Shown one piece after another: positions 35,876-44,379 of a stretch of 64,000 bases of DNA. The notes beneath the pieces are model-generated. The model saw only the letters and a program-made list of their open reading frames with translations. It was not told the DNA's origin and searched no databases. The DNA is from an uncultured Clostridia bacterium (lineage in GTDB: Bacteria > Bacillota > Clostridia > Oscillospirales > Acutalibacteraceae): contig CANPXF010000011.1 of assembly GCA_947585745.1 (NCBI GenBank), positions 1 through 64,000 of the forward strand. Direction: 5' to 3'. Position 1 is the stretch's first letter, and each line of letters begins with the position of its first letter. Position numbers and translations under genes: made by a program.

Positions 35876-36304
35876 TTATAAGAACGATTTCATTTCCTCA
35901 ATGTTCGCCTGCTGGGTACTCATAAGCTTGTCCGCTAAACTGCTAACAATTTGATTTTTCTTGTCATAATGACGTATATGCTGAGCAATTTTTTTAACTC
36001 CCATTGTGTTACCCTCTATCATCATTTCGGCGATATGGGAAGCGGAGTTGTCGTTTTTCATCTCGCGTCTTGTTTTTGCTCTTGCGAGAGCGGATACCGC
36101 CCTGCTAACCCTTACAGGTGAATAACCGCGGTTTCGCAGTATGTTGTACGCATTATGATAAATGTGACTGTACTCAATGTTTTGAGAACGCAGAGCGTTG
36201 CTGATGTCGGCGTTTTTGGCGTAAGGTTTAAGGTCGTTTATTCCGTGACAGCCCATTTCCGCATTTTTCATAATAAACTGTAGCATTTCTTCATCGTTAA
36301 TCAT
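35876..36304 (-). CDS. Unknown helical protein
   Basis: 142 residues, soluble and predicted mostly helical, beginning MINDEEMLQFIMKNAEMG with repeated Ala/Arg-rich helices (VSRAVSALARAKTRREMKN). No signal peptide or known motif. It stands alone between pduL and the str operon with its own hairpin. I recall similar small proteins in Ruminococcaceae but no function. Confidence 0.6.
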   Translation of the reverse strand: MINDEEMLQFIMKNAEMGCHGINDLKPYAKNADISNALRSQNIEYSHIYHNAYNILRNRGYSPVRVSRAVSALARAKTRREMKNDNSASHIAEMMIEGNTMGVKKIAQHIRHYDKKNQIVSSLADKLMSTQQANIEEMKSFL

Positions 36305-36442
36305 AATATCACCTCATTTTTAGTATAACCGAGGTACAAAGGAATATAATAAATATCGCCTGTTTTTTTAGACATTGTCCAATATAATTCAGAAAATATA
36401 ATTTTATTTCCGCCAAAAGTCAAATTAAATTATTTTAAACAA

Positions 36443-36469
36443 AAAAAGCAGACTGAATGTCTGCTTTTT
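36443..36469 (-). terminator. Terminator of pduL
   Basis: Stem AAAAAGCAGAC/GTCTGCTTTTT with a five-base loop and A/T runs on both sides; it could act in both directions. Confidence 0.85.
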
Positions 36470-36488
36470 AATTACAAATATGATTTTA

Positions 36489-37058
36489 TTATTTAATAAT
36501 CTCTCCGTAGACCTCTCCCGAAAGTCCCGCGGCATTCGCCTCGTCTGTATCTATGTGCATAGCCTTTGCATAGTTTTTGCTTACGCGAACAACAACATCT
36601 CCGAAAATTGTTTCACGGGCTCCCGGATTTCCTACCTTAACAGAAACAATCTGCTTGTCCTCAAGTCCCATTTCCTCCGCGTCGGCGGGAGTGAGGTGAA
36701 TATGTCTTTTCGCCGCGATTACACCGCATTCGATTTCAACTTCTCCTTTAGGTCCTATAAGCTTACAGCCCGGGGTTCCCTTGATATCGCCCGACTCGCG
36801 AACGGGAGGAGTTATACCGAGCTTGCGGGCGTCTGTAAGCGAAACTTCAACCTGAGTTTCAGCCCGCTCGGGTCCGAGAATAGATAAAGCCATCTCTCCT
36901 CTCGGTCCGACTACCGTTACCTTTTCAACACATGCGAACTGTCCCGGCTGTGATAAATCTTTTTTATTAGTAAGCTGTGCGTCTTTTCCGTAAAGGACTT
37001 CAAAATCCTCTCTCGAAACGTGAATGTGACGAGCGGAGGTTTCGACTAAAACTTTCAT
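36489..37058 (-). CDS. pduL: PduL-type phosphate acyltransferase
   Basis: A 189-residue enzyme of the PduL phosphotransacylase family, with metal-binding histidines in ARHIHVS and AKRHIHLTP, and GPKGEVEIECGVI. It interconverts acyl-CoA and acyl phosphate and can replace Pta in acetate formation. There are no microcompartment genes nearby, so a housekeeping acetate role is likely (inference). The start is the ATG with GGTGG eight bases upstream. Confidence 0.9.
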   Translation of the reverse strand: MKVLVETSARHIHVSREDFEVLYGKDAQLTNKKDLSQPGQFACVEKVTVVGPRGEMALSILGPERAETQVEVSLTDARKLGITPPVRESGDIKGTPGCKLIGPKGEVEIECGVIAAKRHIHLTPADAEEMGLEDKQIVSVKVGNPGARETIFGDVVVRVSKNYAKAMHIDTDEANAAGLSGEVYGEIIK

Positions 37059-37105
37059 TTTACTAACCACCAATCAAAAAATTTCTGCAAAAGCAGTTTA
37101 TAGTT

Positions 37106-37134
37106 ATTTTAACTCATTATAGATTAAAATTCAA
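37106..37134 (-). promoter_or_regulatory. Predicted promoter of pduL
   Basis: On the reverse strand TTGAAT (37129-37134) and TAAAAT (37106-37111) with a 17-base spacer. Confidence 0.6.
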
Positions 37135-37185
37135 GAGTTATAATAGGGTATATTATATTTTTAGAAAGTTTTGCGGAGGTTAAAA

Positions 37186-37767
37186 ATGTATAACAGTTTC
37201 AGCGAGCTTAGGGAAAATTGTGTTGAGTGCAGGAAGTGCGGACTGTGCGAAACAAGACACAATGTTGTTGTCGGAGTAGGAAATGAAAACGCTGACGTGC
37301 TTTTTATCGGAGAAGGTCCGGGTGAAAACGAGGATTTGCAGGGCGAGCCGTTCGTAGGCAGAGGCGGTAAACTGCTTGATAAAATGATGAACGCCGTTGA
37401 CTTAGACAGACATAAAAACATCTACATCGCTAATATTGTAAAATGCAGACCACCCCATAACCGCGACCCGAAACCCGAGGAACAGGATATGTGCATTGAC
37501 TGGCTTAGAAATCAGGTCAGATTAATTAATCCTAAAATCATTGTATGTTTGGGACGAATTTCCTCGCAGAAATTAATAAAACCCGATTTGAGAATAACAA
37601 AGGAACACGGACTTTTCTTTCAAAAGGGGAAATTTCTTATGATGCCGATGTTTCACCCTGCCGCAATTTTGAGAAATCCTAATCAAAAGCCCGACGCTTT
37701 TGATGATTTTTTAAAGCTCAGGGAAAAGATTAAAGAGGTCTGCCCGAGTACATATGAGGAAATTTAA
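37186..37767 (+). CDS. Family-4 (Fe-S) uracil-DNA glycosylase
   Basis: A 193-residue DNA repair enzyme that removes uracil. N-terminal Cys residues (CVECRKCGLC) and later Cys in IVKCRPPHN and QDMCIDW form the [4Fe-4S] site. Motif A reads GEGPGENEDLQGEPFVGRGG and motif B MFHPAAIL, as in family 4. GGAGG lies six bases before the ATG. It is divergent from pduL and appears monocistronic. Confidence 0.93.
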   Translation: MYNSFSELRENCVECRKCGLCETRHNVVVGVGNENADVLFIGEGPGENEDLQGEPFVGRGGKLLDKMMNAVDLDRHKNIYIANIVKCRPPHNRDPKPEEQDMCIDWLRNQVRLINPKIIVCLGRISSQKLIKPDLRITKEHGLFFQKGKFLMMPMFHPAAILRNPNQKPDAFDDFLKLREKIKEVCPSTYEEI

Positions 37768-37898
37768 TTTTATCTTTGCAAGCTTTTTGGATATGTTATT
37801 AATGTTCGATGTTGAGATTTAAAAATCAAGAAATAGAAGTTAACAAAAAGCATTAGTCATATATTATAAGATGTAATGGAATCTTATAAAAAAACAAA

Positions 37899-38000
37899 GA
37901 GCAGAACCTGCCCTCCCTATCCAAAGTGAATCGGAGAAAGAAACATCAGGGGGATATGAATTATCAGGCAGAAGTGAAATGTCTGACGCAGATATATAAA
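37899..38000 (+). repeat. 104-bp repeat family, copy C
   Basis: Shares AGCAGAACCTGCCCTCCC, TATCCAAAGTGAA, GGGGGATATGAA and GACGCAGATATATAAAA with copies A and B at 13219-13426. Like copy B it stops right at a strong hairpin. It lies just 3' of the reverse-strand CBM26-like gene. Confidence 0.65.
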
Positions 38001-38036
38001 ATCCGAGCCATACCGTTACGGTACAGCTCGGATTTT
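37998..38036 (-). terminator. Bidirectional terminator
   Basis: ATCCGAGC..TACCG/CGGTA..GCTCGGAT with a TTA loop and T runs on both sides, serving the reverse-strand surface protein gene and possibly the forward repeat. Confidence 0.8.
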
Positions 38037-38064
38037 ATATTAATTTGGAAATGGAGTAGAATTT

Positions 38065-39123
38065 TTATTCTTTCTTTTTATGAAATGCAAGTAAAGTTAT
38101 TATAGACAGAGCCATAATAAGAGCCGAGATTATAAGAATTGTATCCTCCTCGCCGTCTGCGCCGGAGCCTGAATTATTGACTGACGAATTAGTGTTTTGC
38201 GCTTTTACGCCATTGTTTTGGGGGTTGTTCGCGCTTGGAGTATAGCCTTTTTTTGCGCGCTTTTTCGCTTCATTCTTATTAATTTTTCCTTTTGTTGAAT
38301 AGGCTTTTGAATATGCGTTTTCAAGCATTTTTTGCATTGTGTTATACTCCGACTCAGACAGTCCGAGGTTTTTGGACAGTATATAAGTGTAAACCTCCTG
38401 AATATCTTTTACCTCAAACTTTTTAAGCGCGTCAACAAGAGTATTTTCCGCGTTAACAAACTTGCTGTTGTAATAGGTCGGAAGCCAATCACCGATAACC
38501 TGTATTCCGTTTTCATTCGGGCAAAGCTTTGAACCGACAATGTTACCGATTGATGTTATAGCCAAATGAGGACCGTATTTAGAATTGTTTTTGCCCCATA
38601 CCGCCTCATAGGCGTCTTTATTTGAATCCATAACATTCTCAATCTTTTTACCCGTCATTTTAGCGGTATCGCCGACGCAATCCAGGCCAAAGGTTAAATC
38701 GTAGGTCTGAACTCCCGTGTCCGCGCTGAAGATAACGCAATAATCCGTACCTGATTTCATTCCTCCCGACACCAGTGTGGAATCCGCAAGTCTTGAAAGG
38801 TCGTAAGAGTATTTTGAGCCGTTCTTTTTGCAAACCTCCTTTTTGGACTGCCAGTTAAAGAACTTTTCACCGCCTCTTACCCAAATGTGGCAGTAAATAT
38901 TCGCAAAATTTTTCCAACCGCTTGCGTCAAAATAGATTATGTTTCCTGCCCCTGTTGTCATACTTGAACTATCAGCGCCGACGCTGTTGTTTCCATCTGC
39001 CCCGACCGAGCTGTTGCTGTCAGCTCCCGCTACAGCATTATCAATATCGACCGCATTAACCGAAGCAGTTGCTAAAACTATCATAAGCGCCGATAAAACA
39101 GTACAAATGATTTTTTTCAACAT
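38065..39123 (-). CDS. Surface protein with CBM26-like domain and C-terminal anchor (paralogue 1)
   Basis: About 352 residues: signal peptide, a short tract of GADSN/VGADG repeats, and a domain starting IIYFDASGWKNFANIYCHIW with VIFSADTGVQTYDLTF. That pattern resembles starch-binding CBM26 modules. A conserved unknown region (HLAITSIGNIVGSKLCPNE) follows, then a Lys/Asn linker and the tail GSGADGEEDT, a hydrophobic helix and HKKKE. The tail looks like a membrane or sorting anchor without LPxTG. AGGAGGAG precedes the ATG. Closely related to the gene at 39672. The carbohydrate target is inferred only. Confidence 0.65.
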   Translation of the reverse strand: MLKKIICTVLSALMIVLATASVNAVDIDNAVAGADSNSSVGADGNNSVGADSSSMTTGAGNIIYFDASGWKNFANIYCHIWVRGGEKFFNWQSKKEVCKKNGSKYSYDLSRLADSTLVSGGMKSGTDYCVIFSADTGVQTYDLTFGLDCVGDTAKMTGKKIENVMDSNKDAYEAVWGKNNSKYGPHLAITSIGNIVGSKLCPNENGIQVIGDWLPTYYNSKFVNAENTLVDALKKFEVKDIQEVYTYILSKNLGLSESEYNTMQKMLENAYSKAYSTKGKINKNEAKKRAKKGYTPSANNPQNNGVKAQNTNSSVNNSGSGADGEEDTILIISALIMALSIITLLAFHKKKE

Positions 39124-39162
39124 TAAAATATCTCCTCCTAAAAATCTTGAAAATTGTTTCAA

Positions 39163-39428
39163 GAATGAATAGCATCGAAATAATCATTGTCGCTGTCCCC
39201 TGAGCAAAATTATTATTTCGTTACTGTAAATTTATAATATCACGCAGGTCTGTTTTCTTAGTGGAGTTAATCTGTTTTTTATATGTATTTTGGAAAAATT
39301 TGTTTTTAGAAACCACTTGTAATGTATAAATTAGAAATATAAAGTATAAGAGAAGTTGTAAAGTAAAACGGGTAAAATATTTGAGAATATCAATTCGGAT
39401 AAGAACTTAATTATCTGACATATATAAA
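39163..39428. other. Gap between the two paralogues
   Basis: AT-rich DNA with no ORF. It holds TTGAAA..TTTCAA near the RBS of the downstream gene and a partial repeat tail (ATCTGACATATATAAAA, ending at 39429) just before copy D, suggesting an older tandem repeat. Confidence 0.4.
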
Positions 39429-39522
39429 AGCAGAACCTTTCCTTTCTATACAAAACAGAAAGTATGTCTGAAAAACGGACTTGAGGGAGGACTGCGATAT
39501 TTAGCGCAAATAAAGGCTCTAT
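39429..39522 (+). repeat. 104-bp repeat family, diverged copy D
   Basis: Begins AGCAGAACCTTTCCTTTCTATAC. Where A-C have CCTC..GAGG, this copy has CTTTCT..AGAAAG, so the first hairpin is kept with different bases. The 3' part is poorly conserved. With copy C it brackets the 38065-39123 gene in direct orientation. Confidence 0.4.
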
Positions 39523-39611
39523 AATAAAAGCTACATAATAAAGCTAATAAAAAAGCTTTATAATAAATGGGCTCTATAATAAATGTTGGGGTAACAAACA
39601 GAGCCTAAATA

Positions 39612-39641
39612 AAAAGGTCTGCGCCGAAGCACAGACCTTTT
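39612..39641 (-). terminator. Terminator of paralogue 2
   Basis: Stem AAAAGGTCTG/CAGACCTTTT with a ten-base loop, followed by TTTATTTA on the reverse strand. Confidence 0.8.
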
Positions 39642-39671
39642 AGTTTATGTCTTAATTAAATATTTATTTAA

Positions 39672-40739
39672 TTATTCAGCTCTTCTTCTGCGTGTAACAA
39701 ACATTACACCTGCTGCTGCAAGCATAACACCTGCAAGTACAAAGAAGATTGTATCTTCTTCGCCGTCAGCGCCTGAACCTGAGCTGTTAGTTGTTGAACC
39801 GCTGCTTCCTGTTGAACTTGAAGACGAACTGCTTGAGCCTGAGGAAATAGCGCTTGTGCTGCCGCCGCCATTCTTGATAGCCTCTGACTGATTCTTAGCC
39901 TTTTTATCGTCAATCTTAGCAGCTTTCTGTGAAGGATAAGCCTTTTTGAAAGCATCCTCAAGCATCTTCTTCATAGCTGCTTCGTCCTCGCCTGTCTTCT
40001 TGGAAAGGATATAAGCGTATGCAACCTGAATATCATCAGCAGTCTTAATACCAAACTTAGGATAAGCCTTTACGAGAGTGCTCTCAGCATTTACGTTCTT
40101 GCTCTTGTAATAAGTCGGGAGCCAGTCGCCGATAACTTCTGTACCCTTTTCGTTCGGGCAAAGCTTAGAACCTACAATGTTACCGATTGAGGTAATTGCC
40201 AAGTGAGGACCGTATGCTGAGCTGTTGCTTGACCATACAGCCTCAAGAGCCTGTTTCTCAGAGTCAACAGGATTTTCAACTTTCTTTCCTGTAAGCTTAG
40301 CTGTATCGCCGATGCAGGGCTTACCGAATGTCAAGTCGTAAGTCTGAACGCCTGTGTCAGCGCTGAAGATTACACAGTAATCTTTTCCGGACTGAAGTCC
40401 GCCGGAAACTGTTGTTGAGGAATCCAGCTTAGAAAGGTCGTAAGCATACTTAGAACCCTGCTTTGTGCAAGCTTCCTTCTTAGACTGCCAAGAGAAGAAT
40501 GCGTCGCCGCCTCTTTGCCATACGTGGCAGAAAATTGTTGTAAAGTTCTTCCAACCGCTTGCGTCAAAGTAAATCATATTACCCGCGCCCGAAACAGCGC
40601 TGGAAGTATCCGCGCCGGCAGAGTTACTGCTGTCCGCGCCTACGTTAGAGTCGGTAACTTCTGCTGCGGAAACTGCTACAACAGCCATAGCAAAAATCAT
40701 AACTACTGCTAACGCGATAGAAATAATTCTTTTAATCAT
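39672..40739 (-). CDS. Surface protein with CBM26-like domain and C-terminal anchor (paralogue 2)
   Basis: About 355 residues with the same order as paralogue 1: signal peptide, NVGADSSNSAGADTSS tract, CBM26-like domain (MIYFDASGWKNFTTIFCHVW; VIFSADTGVQTYDLTF), HLAITSIGNIVGSKLCPNE region, a long Ser/Gly linker, then GSGADGEEDT, a helix and RRRRAE. Aromatic and Trp residues typical of starch-binding sites are kept in both copies. GGAGGAG lies six bases before the ATG and a promoter is seen at 40797-40825. Codon choice is biased to frequent codons, hinting at strong expression. Confidence 0.65.
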   Translation of the reverse strand: MIKRIISIALAVVMIFAMAVVAVSAAEVTDSNVGADSSNSAGADTSSAVSGAGNMIYFDASGWKNFTTIFCHVWQRGGDAFFSWQSKKEACTKQGSKYAYDLSKLDSSTTVSGGLQSGKDYCVIFSADTGVQTYDLTFGKPCIGDTAKLTGKKVENPVDSEKQALEAVWSSNSSAYGPHLAITSIGNIVGSKLCPNEKGTEVIGDWLPTYYKSKNVNAESTLVKAYPKFGIKTADDIQVAYAYILSKKTGEDEAAMKKMLEDAFKKAYPSQKAAKIDDKKAKNQSEAIKNGGGSTSAISSGSSSSSSSSTGSSGSTTNSSGSGADGEEDTIFFVLAGVMLAAAGVMFVTRRRRAE

Positions 40740-40796
40740 TAAAATCTCCTCCAAAATAATATTAAGACATATTTAAGACATAGTCCCATTAATGAT

Positions 40797-40825
40797 ATTA
40801 TACAATATTAGTTACAATTTCGCAA
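40797..40825 (-). promoter_or_regulatory. Promoter of paralogue 2
   Basis: On the reverse strand TTGCGA (40820-40825) and TATAAT (40797-40802) with a 17-base spacer. Confidence 0.65.
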
Positions 40826-40917
40826 TAAAAAATTTCTGAAAATGTAATGTCGTTTTACACAAAGATTATGGTAAATATTTGAACAATATGCACAATTATT
40901 TGATATAAAGGTAAAAT

Positions 40918-40957
40918 AAAACAGCTCCGCACTCAAAATTTGATACAGAGCTGTTAT
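40918..40957 (-). terminator. Terminator of the cohesin-like gene
   Basis: AACAGCTC/GAGCTGTT around a 20-base loop, followed on the reverse strand by TTATTTTA. Confidence 0.65.
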
Positions 40958-40962
40958 ATTAA

Positions 40963-41829
40963 TTATTCTTCCGTTTCCGCAGTATTTTCTTCTGCATTAT
41001 CTTCGTAAGCTTCGTCAATTTCTCCGCTTTCGGATATTTCGGCGTCATTATCTTTCTTCATAAAATGGTTACGGAGTATTACAACAATAATAATCGCAAC
41101 AATTACCAAAATAATTCCAAGAATCATAACAATAGTTGCAACAGGAGCTTGCTCGCCCTTAGTCACATCCGTTACATTATCGGAAGCAGATTTTGACGGA
41201 AGTGTTGTAACGCCTGTTACGGCTATGTGGTTCTTTCCCGAACCGTTCTTTTCTCCCTTACCGTCAGCATAGTTTACGAACGAACCTTGATATTTGTTGT
41301 TAAGCTCGCTGTCTCCGCTTAAAATCGGAGTTTCTCCCTTTACTGCATTGTGATTGTTTACATCAATGTCATTTGTAAACGTATAGTCCTTAAAGTAGGT
41401 CATATCGTTTCCGTACATTTCGGTAACAAAATATGTAATATTAACCTTGCCCGCCTTTTTTACTTTGAAATCCACGGTCATAAGAGTCTTTGTTTCCTTA
41501 AAACTCACAAGGTCGGTTACGCTGGTCCAGTTAAAAGCAATTCCGTCAGAAAAATTCGAGTTTGAAACAGCACCGCTTAACTGCGGAAAGCTTAAAGATT
41601 TGGAGTCAATCTCTAAATAATCCTTATCGTAAAATACATACATCTGTATTCCTTCAAGCTTGTCACTGCAATCTCCGAGCTTAAGAGTATATGTTACGGT
41701 ATCGCCCTTAGACGCCTTAACCTTTTTGTTAATTGTTAAATCCGAAGCCGCAAACACGGATATACAGGATAATAAAACCATAAGCGAAGCTATAATAATT
41801 GCAAAAGAAATTTTTAAACCTTTTTTCAT
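40963..41829 (-). CDS. Membrane-anchored cohesin-like domain protein
   Basis: A 288-residue protein with a signal peptide (ISFAIIIASLMVLLSCISVFA) and one domain (about 27-165) reading VKASKGDTVTYTLKLGD, EGIQMYVFYDKDYLEI and KTLMTVDFKVKKAGKVNITY. This is the strand pattern of cohesin folds (GDTV..., YDp..Lev). A spacer, a transmembrane helix (VATIVMILGIILVIVAIIIVVIL) and an acidic cytoplasmic tail follow. Cohesins bind dockerins in cellulosomes and amylosomes; no dockerin gene is in view, so binding is speculative. It lies next to two CBM26-like surface proteins. Confidence 0.55.
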   Translation of the reverse strand: MKKGLKISFAIIIASLMVLLSCISVFAASDLTINKKVKASKGDTVTYTLKLGDCSDKLEGIQMYVFYDKDYLEIDSKSLSFPQLSGAVSNSNFSDGIAFNWTSVTDLVSFKETKTLMTVDFKVKKAGKVNITYFVTEMYGNDMTYFKDYTFTNDIDVNNHNAVKGETPILSGDSELNNKYQGSFVNYADGKGEKNGSGKNHIAVTGVTTLPSKSASDNVTDVTKGEQAPVATIVMILGIILVIVAIIIVVILRNHFMKKDNDAEISESGEIDEAYEDNAEENTAETEE

Positions 41830-41937
41830 AATAAATCTCAACTTTCATAAGTTATAGAATACTTTAATAATTATATAACACAATTCAAAAAAATTCAACG
41901 ATATTTTAAGTTATTACAAATTAAGTATATAAAAGGT

Positions 41938-41970
41938 AAAGCAATACCATTAAAAGGTTTTGCTTTTTTT
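41938..41970 (+). terminator. Forward-strand terminator without an obvious gene
   Basis: AAAGCAATACC/GGTTTTGCTTT with one mismatch and a T7 run on the plus strand. No plus-strand gene lies upstream; it may stop antisense transcription or be left from a lost gene. Confidence 0.45.
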
Positions 41971-42030
41971 AGTAAATAATTTTTATGCTGATTAAGGCTA
42001 TGAACGCGTCGCGCTCAATATCAGCTTTAA

Positions 42031-42321
42031 TCACGCAATTTTAATTCCTTCTCTGAGCATATTTTCATAAAATGATGTGCCTTTATTAACCTCGCAAATC
42101 TCAAAAGCATCTACAGATTTTCCGGTCATCTTCCGTAGCTCTTCCGCGAATGCAAATATATTAGATTTTTTGAAATCTTTTCCGCCGTAAACTACCACGT
42201 CGATATCTGAATCATCAGTTTCCTCGCCTCTTGCATAAGAACCGAAAAGAAGAGCATATTCGGCATTATAACGGTCAAGTAAGATTTTTATAAAGTTCTC
42301 TATATCAAATCTCGTTAACAT
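42031..42321 (-). CDS. MNT-type minimal nucleotidyltransferase
   Basis: A 96-residue protein with the pol-beta-like core LFGSYARGEETDDSDIDVVVYG (GS and DxD motifs). Such proteins are usually paired with a HEPN toxin, which they neutralise by nucleotide transfer. No HEPN gene is adjacent, so it is an orphan. The start is the second possible ATG, nine bases after AAGGAG. Confidence 0.8.
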   Translation of the reverse strand: MLTRFDIENFIKILLDRYNAEYALLFGSYARGEETDDSDIDVVVYGGKDFKKSNIFAFAEELRKMTGKSVDAFEICEVNKGTSFYENMLREGIKIA

Positions 42322-42415
42322 AAAGTACATCTCCTTGAAAAATATAATAAATACTATTTTATATGTAAAGTCAAGGTATTTACATAGTGGAAAATCAGTA
42401 TTATATGTAATAAAA

Positions 42416-42445
42416 GATTCCAAAGCCGAATTGGGTTTTGGAATC
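42416..42445 (-). terminator. Terminator of the P-loop protein gene
   Basis: GATTCCAAA/TTTGGAATC with inner CC/GG pairs, followed by TTTTATTA on the reverse strand. Confidence 0.75.
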
Positions 42446-42482
42446 CTTTAACTTATAACTTAATTAATGAATATTAAAAATA

Positions 42483-42899
42483 TTAAACTTTCTCACAAAC
42501 AGCATTGAGGTCGTTTGGAATTTCATCCTCTGCCGCAGAGATAAGAAGAATAATGTTAGCGTTTGAGCTTTCGCTTAAATCCTGAAGCTTTTTAGTGAAA
42601 GCTTCAAGTCCATCTACTCCATTGGGACAAATCTTGAATGTGGAGTCAACAAGAATATCGGTTACGTCATAGTTACCCGCGCAGATACCGCTCAAAAATC
42701 CGAAAAGCATATCATAGCCGGAGATTGAATACTGGTCGGTATCAATAAGACGGGCCTTCGATGTAATATCATAGGTGAGCTTTGCTCCCTTTTCAATAAC
42801 AACAACGTTTCCCTGAGAAGCCGCGACAGCTTCGTTAGCGAGCTGAATCAGCTTTTTAGTTTTTCCTGAACCTTTTTTTCCGATAAGTAAAGTAACCAT
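42483..42899 (-). CDS. Small P-loop ATPase-like protein, unknown role
   Basis: A 138-residue protein with a Walker A motif LLIGKKGSGKTKKLIQLAN at its N-terminus and Walker-B-like strands (VTDILVDSTF, ANIILLISA). No membrane segment or signal peptide. It follows pgi by 35 bases in the same direction and ends at its own terminator, so it may be co-transcribed with pgi. Family not recognised beyond the P-loop. Confidence 0.7.
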   Translation of the reverse strand: MVTLLIGKKGSGKTKKLIQLANEAVAASQGNVVVIEKGAKLTYDITSKARLIDTDQYSISGYDMLFGFLSGICAGNYDVTDILVDSTFKICPNGVDGLEAFTKKLQDLSESSNANIILLISAAEDEIPNDLNAVCEKV

Positions 42900-42934
42900 A
42901 CTTTTACTCCTCCTTATGTTTTTAACTTTAGAAA

Positions 42935-44272
42935 TTACTTCAATCTCGCCTCAAGCTCGGCTTTGGCGTCCTCATAGCCCGGCTTGCCGAGAAGAGCAAA
43001 CATATTCTTCTTGTAGCTTTCAACGCCAGGTTGATTGAATGGATTTACTCCGAGGATATAGCCCGAAATCGCGCAGGCTTTCTCCAAGAAGTAGATAAGA
43101 TAACCGAGGTTTTCCTCGTCCATTTTCTCAACGCTTAACACGATATTCGGAACACCGCCGTCGTTATGCGCCAAAACAGTACCCTCAAATGCCTTTTTAT
43201 TGACAAAGCTCATAGTTTTGCCCGAAAGGAAATTAAGTCCGTCAACATTCGTAGAATCTTCGCCGAGAGTAATTTCTTTTTTACATTTATCAAAGAGAAC
43301 AACAGTTTCAAAAAGATTGCGTCTGCCGTCCTGAATGTACTGACCGAGTGAGTGCAGGTCGGTTGAAAAGATAACGCTTGCGGGGAAAATTCCCTTTTTA
43401 TCCTTACCTTCAGACTCACCGTAGAGTTGTTTAAACCACTCGTTCATAAGCGTATAGGCAGGCTCATAGCTTACCATAATTTCGGTTGAATAGCCCTTGT
43501 TATAAAGAATATTTCTTATAGCCGCGTATTTGTAGCAGTCGTTAGAGTATAAATCGTCATTGTTAAACTCGTCCTGCGCTTTTTTAGCGCCAGCCATAAG
43601 AGCGTCTATGTCCGCGCCTGCCACAGCGATAGGAAGAAGTCCTACGGCAGTGAGCACGGAGTAACGTCCGCCAACATCGTCGGGAACAACGAAGGTTTCA
43701 TAGCCTTCCTTGTCGGCAAGCTGTTTTAAGGTTCCCTTAGCCTTATCTGTAGTGCAGTAAATGCGCTCTTTAGCGCCCTGTTTACCGTACTTTTTCTCAA
43801 GCATATCTCGGAATACGCGAAAGGCAATCGCGGGCTCGGTAGTAGTACCCGATTTTGAAATCATATTAATAGAAACATCCTTGCCCTCGCAAAGCTCAAT
43901 AATATCCGAAAGCGCCGAGGAGCTGATTGAATTACCCGTAAAATAAATCTGCGGAGTATCCTTTGCGAGCGCGTTATAATTGGGAGAGGTTAAAAATTCG
44001 ATAGCCGCTCTCGCGCCGAGGTACGAACCGCCGATACCTATTACAACAAAAACATCGGTATCCTTTTTAATTTTTTCAGCCGCCTTTTTGATGCGCGCGA
44101 ACTCTTCCTTATCATAATTTTCGGGCAAATCTACCCAGCCTGTAAAATCGTTTCCGAGTCCTGTTCCGCTGTGGAGAGCCTTGTGAGCATTTTTTACCTG
44201 CGTTTCAATACCCTTATACTCATCCTCGCCTACAAAACCGTTAAGATATTTTTCTATAATTTTTGTTGACAT
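42935..44272 (-). CDS. pgi: Glucose-6-phosphate isomerase
   Basis: A 445-residue glycolytic enzyme interconverting glucose-6-P and fructose-6-P. Motifs: [34 protein letters not shown] (sugar-phosphate site) and [21 protein letters not shown]. The start is the ATG giving MSTKIIEKY, with GGGGG seven bases upstream. Length is usual for Firmicutes. Confidence 0.97.
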   Translation of the reverse strand: MSTKIIEKYLNGFVGEDEYKGIETQVKNAHKALHSGTGLGNDFTGWVDLPENYDKEEFARIKKAAEKIKKDTDVFVVIGIGGSYLGARAAIEFLTSPNYNALAKDTPQIYFTGNSISSSALSDIIELCEGKDVSINMISKSGTTTEPAIAFRVFRDMLEKKYGKQGAKERIYCTTDKAKGTLKQLADKEGYETFVVPDDVGGRYSVLTAVGLLPIAVAGADIDALMAGAKKAQDEFNNDDLYSNDCYKYAAIRNILYNKGYSTEIMVSYEPAYTLMNEWFKQLYGESEGKDKKGIFPASVIFSTDLHSLGQYIQDGRRNLFETVVLFDKCKKEITLGEDSTNVDGLNFLSGKTMSFVNKKAFEGTVLAHNDGGVPNIVLSVEKMDEENLGYLIYFLEKACAISGYILGVNPFNQPGVESYKKNMFALLGKPGYEDAKAELEARLK

Positions 44273-44379
44273 TTGATTACCCCCAAATGATATAGTTATG
44301 CCATACTGCATAATTATAGAATCATTTTACCACAAAAAGGCAGGGTATGCAATATTTAATATAAATTTTTTTCAAATCC

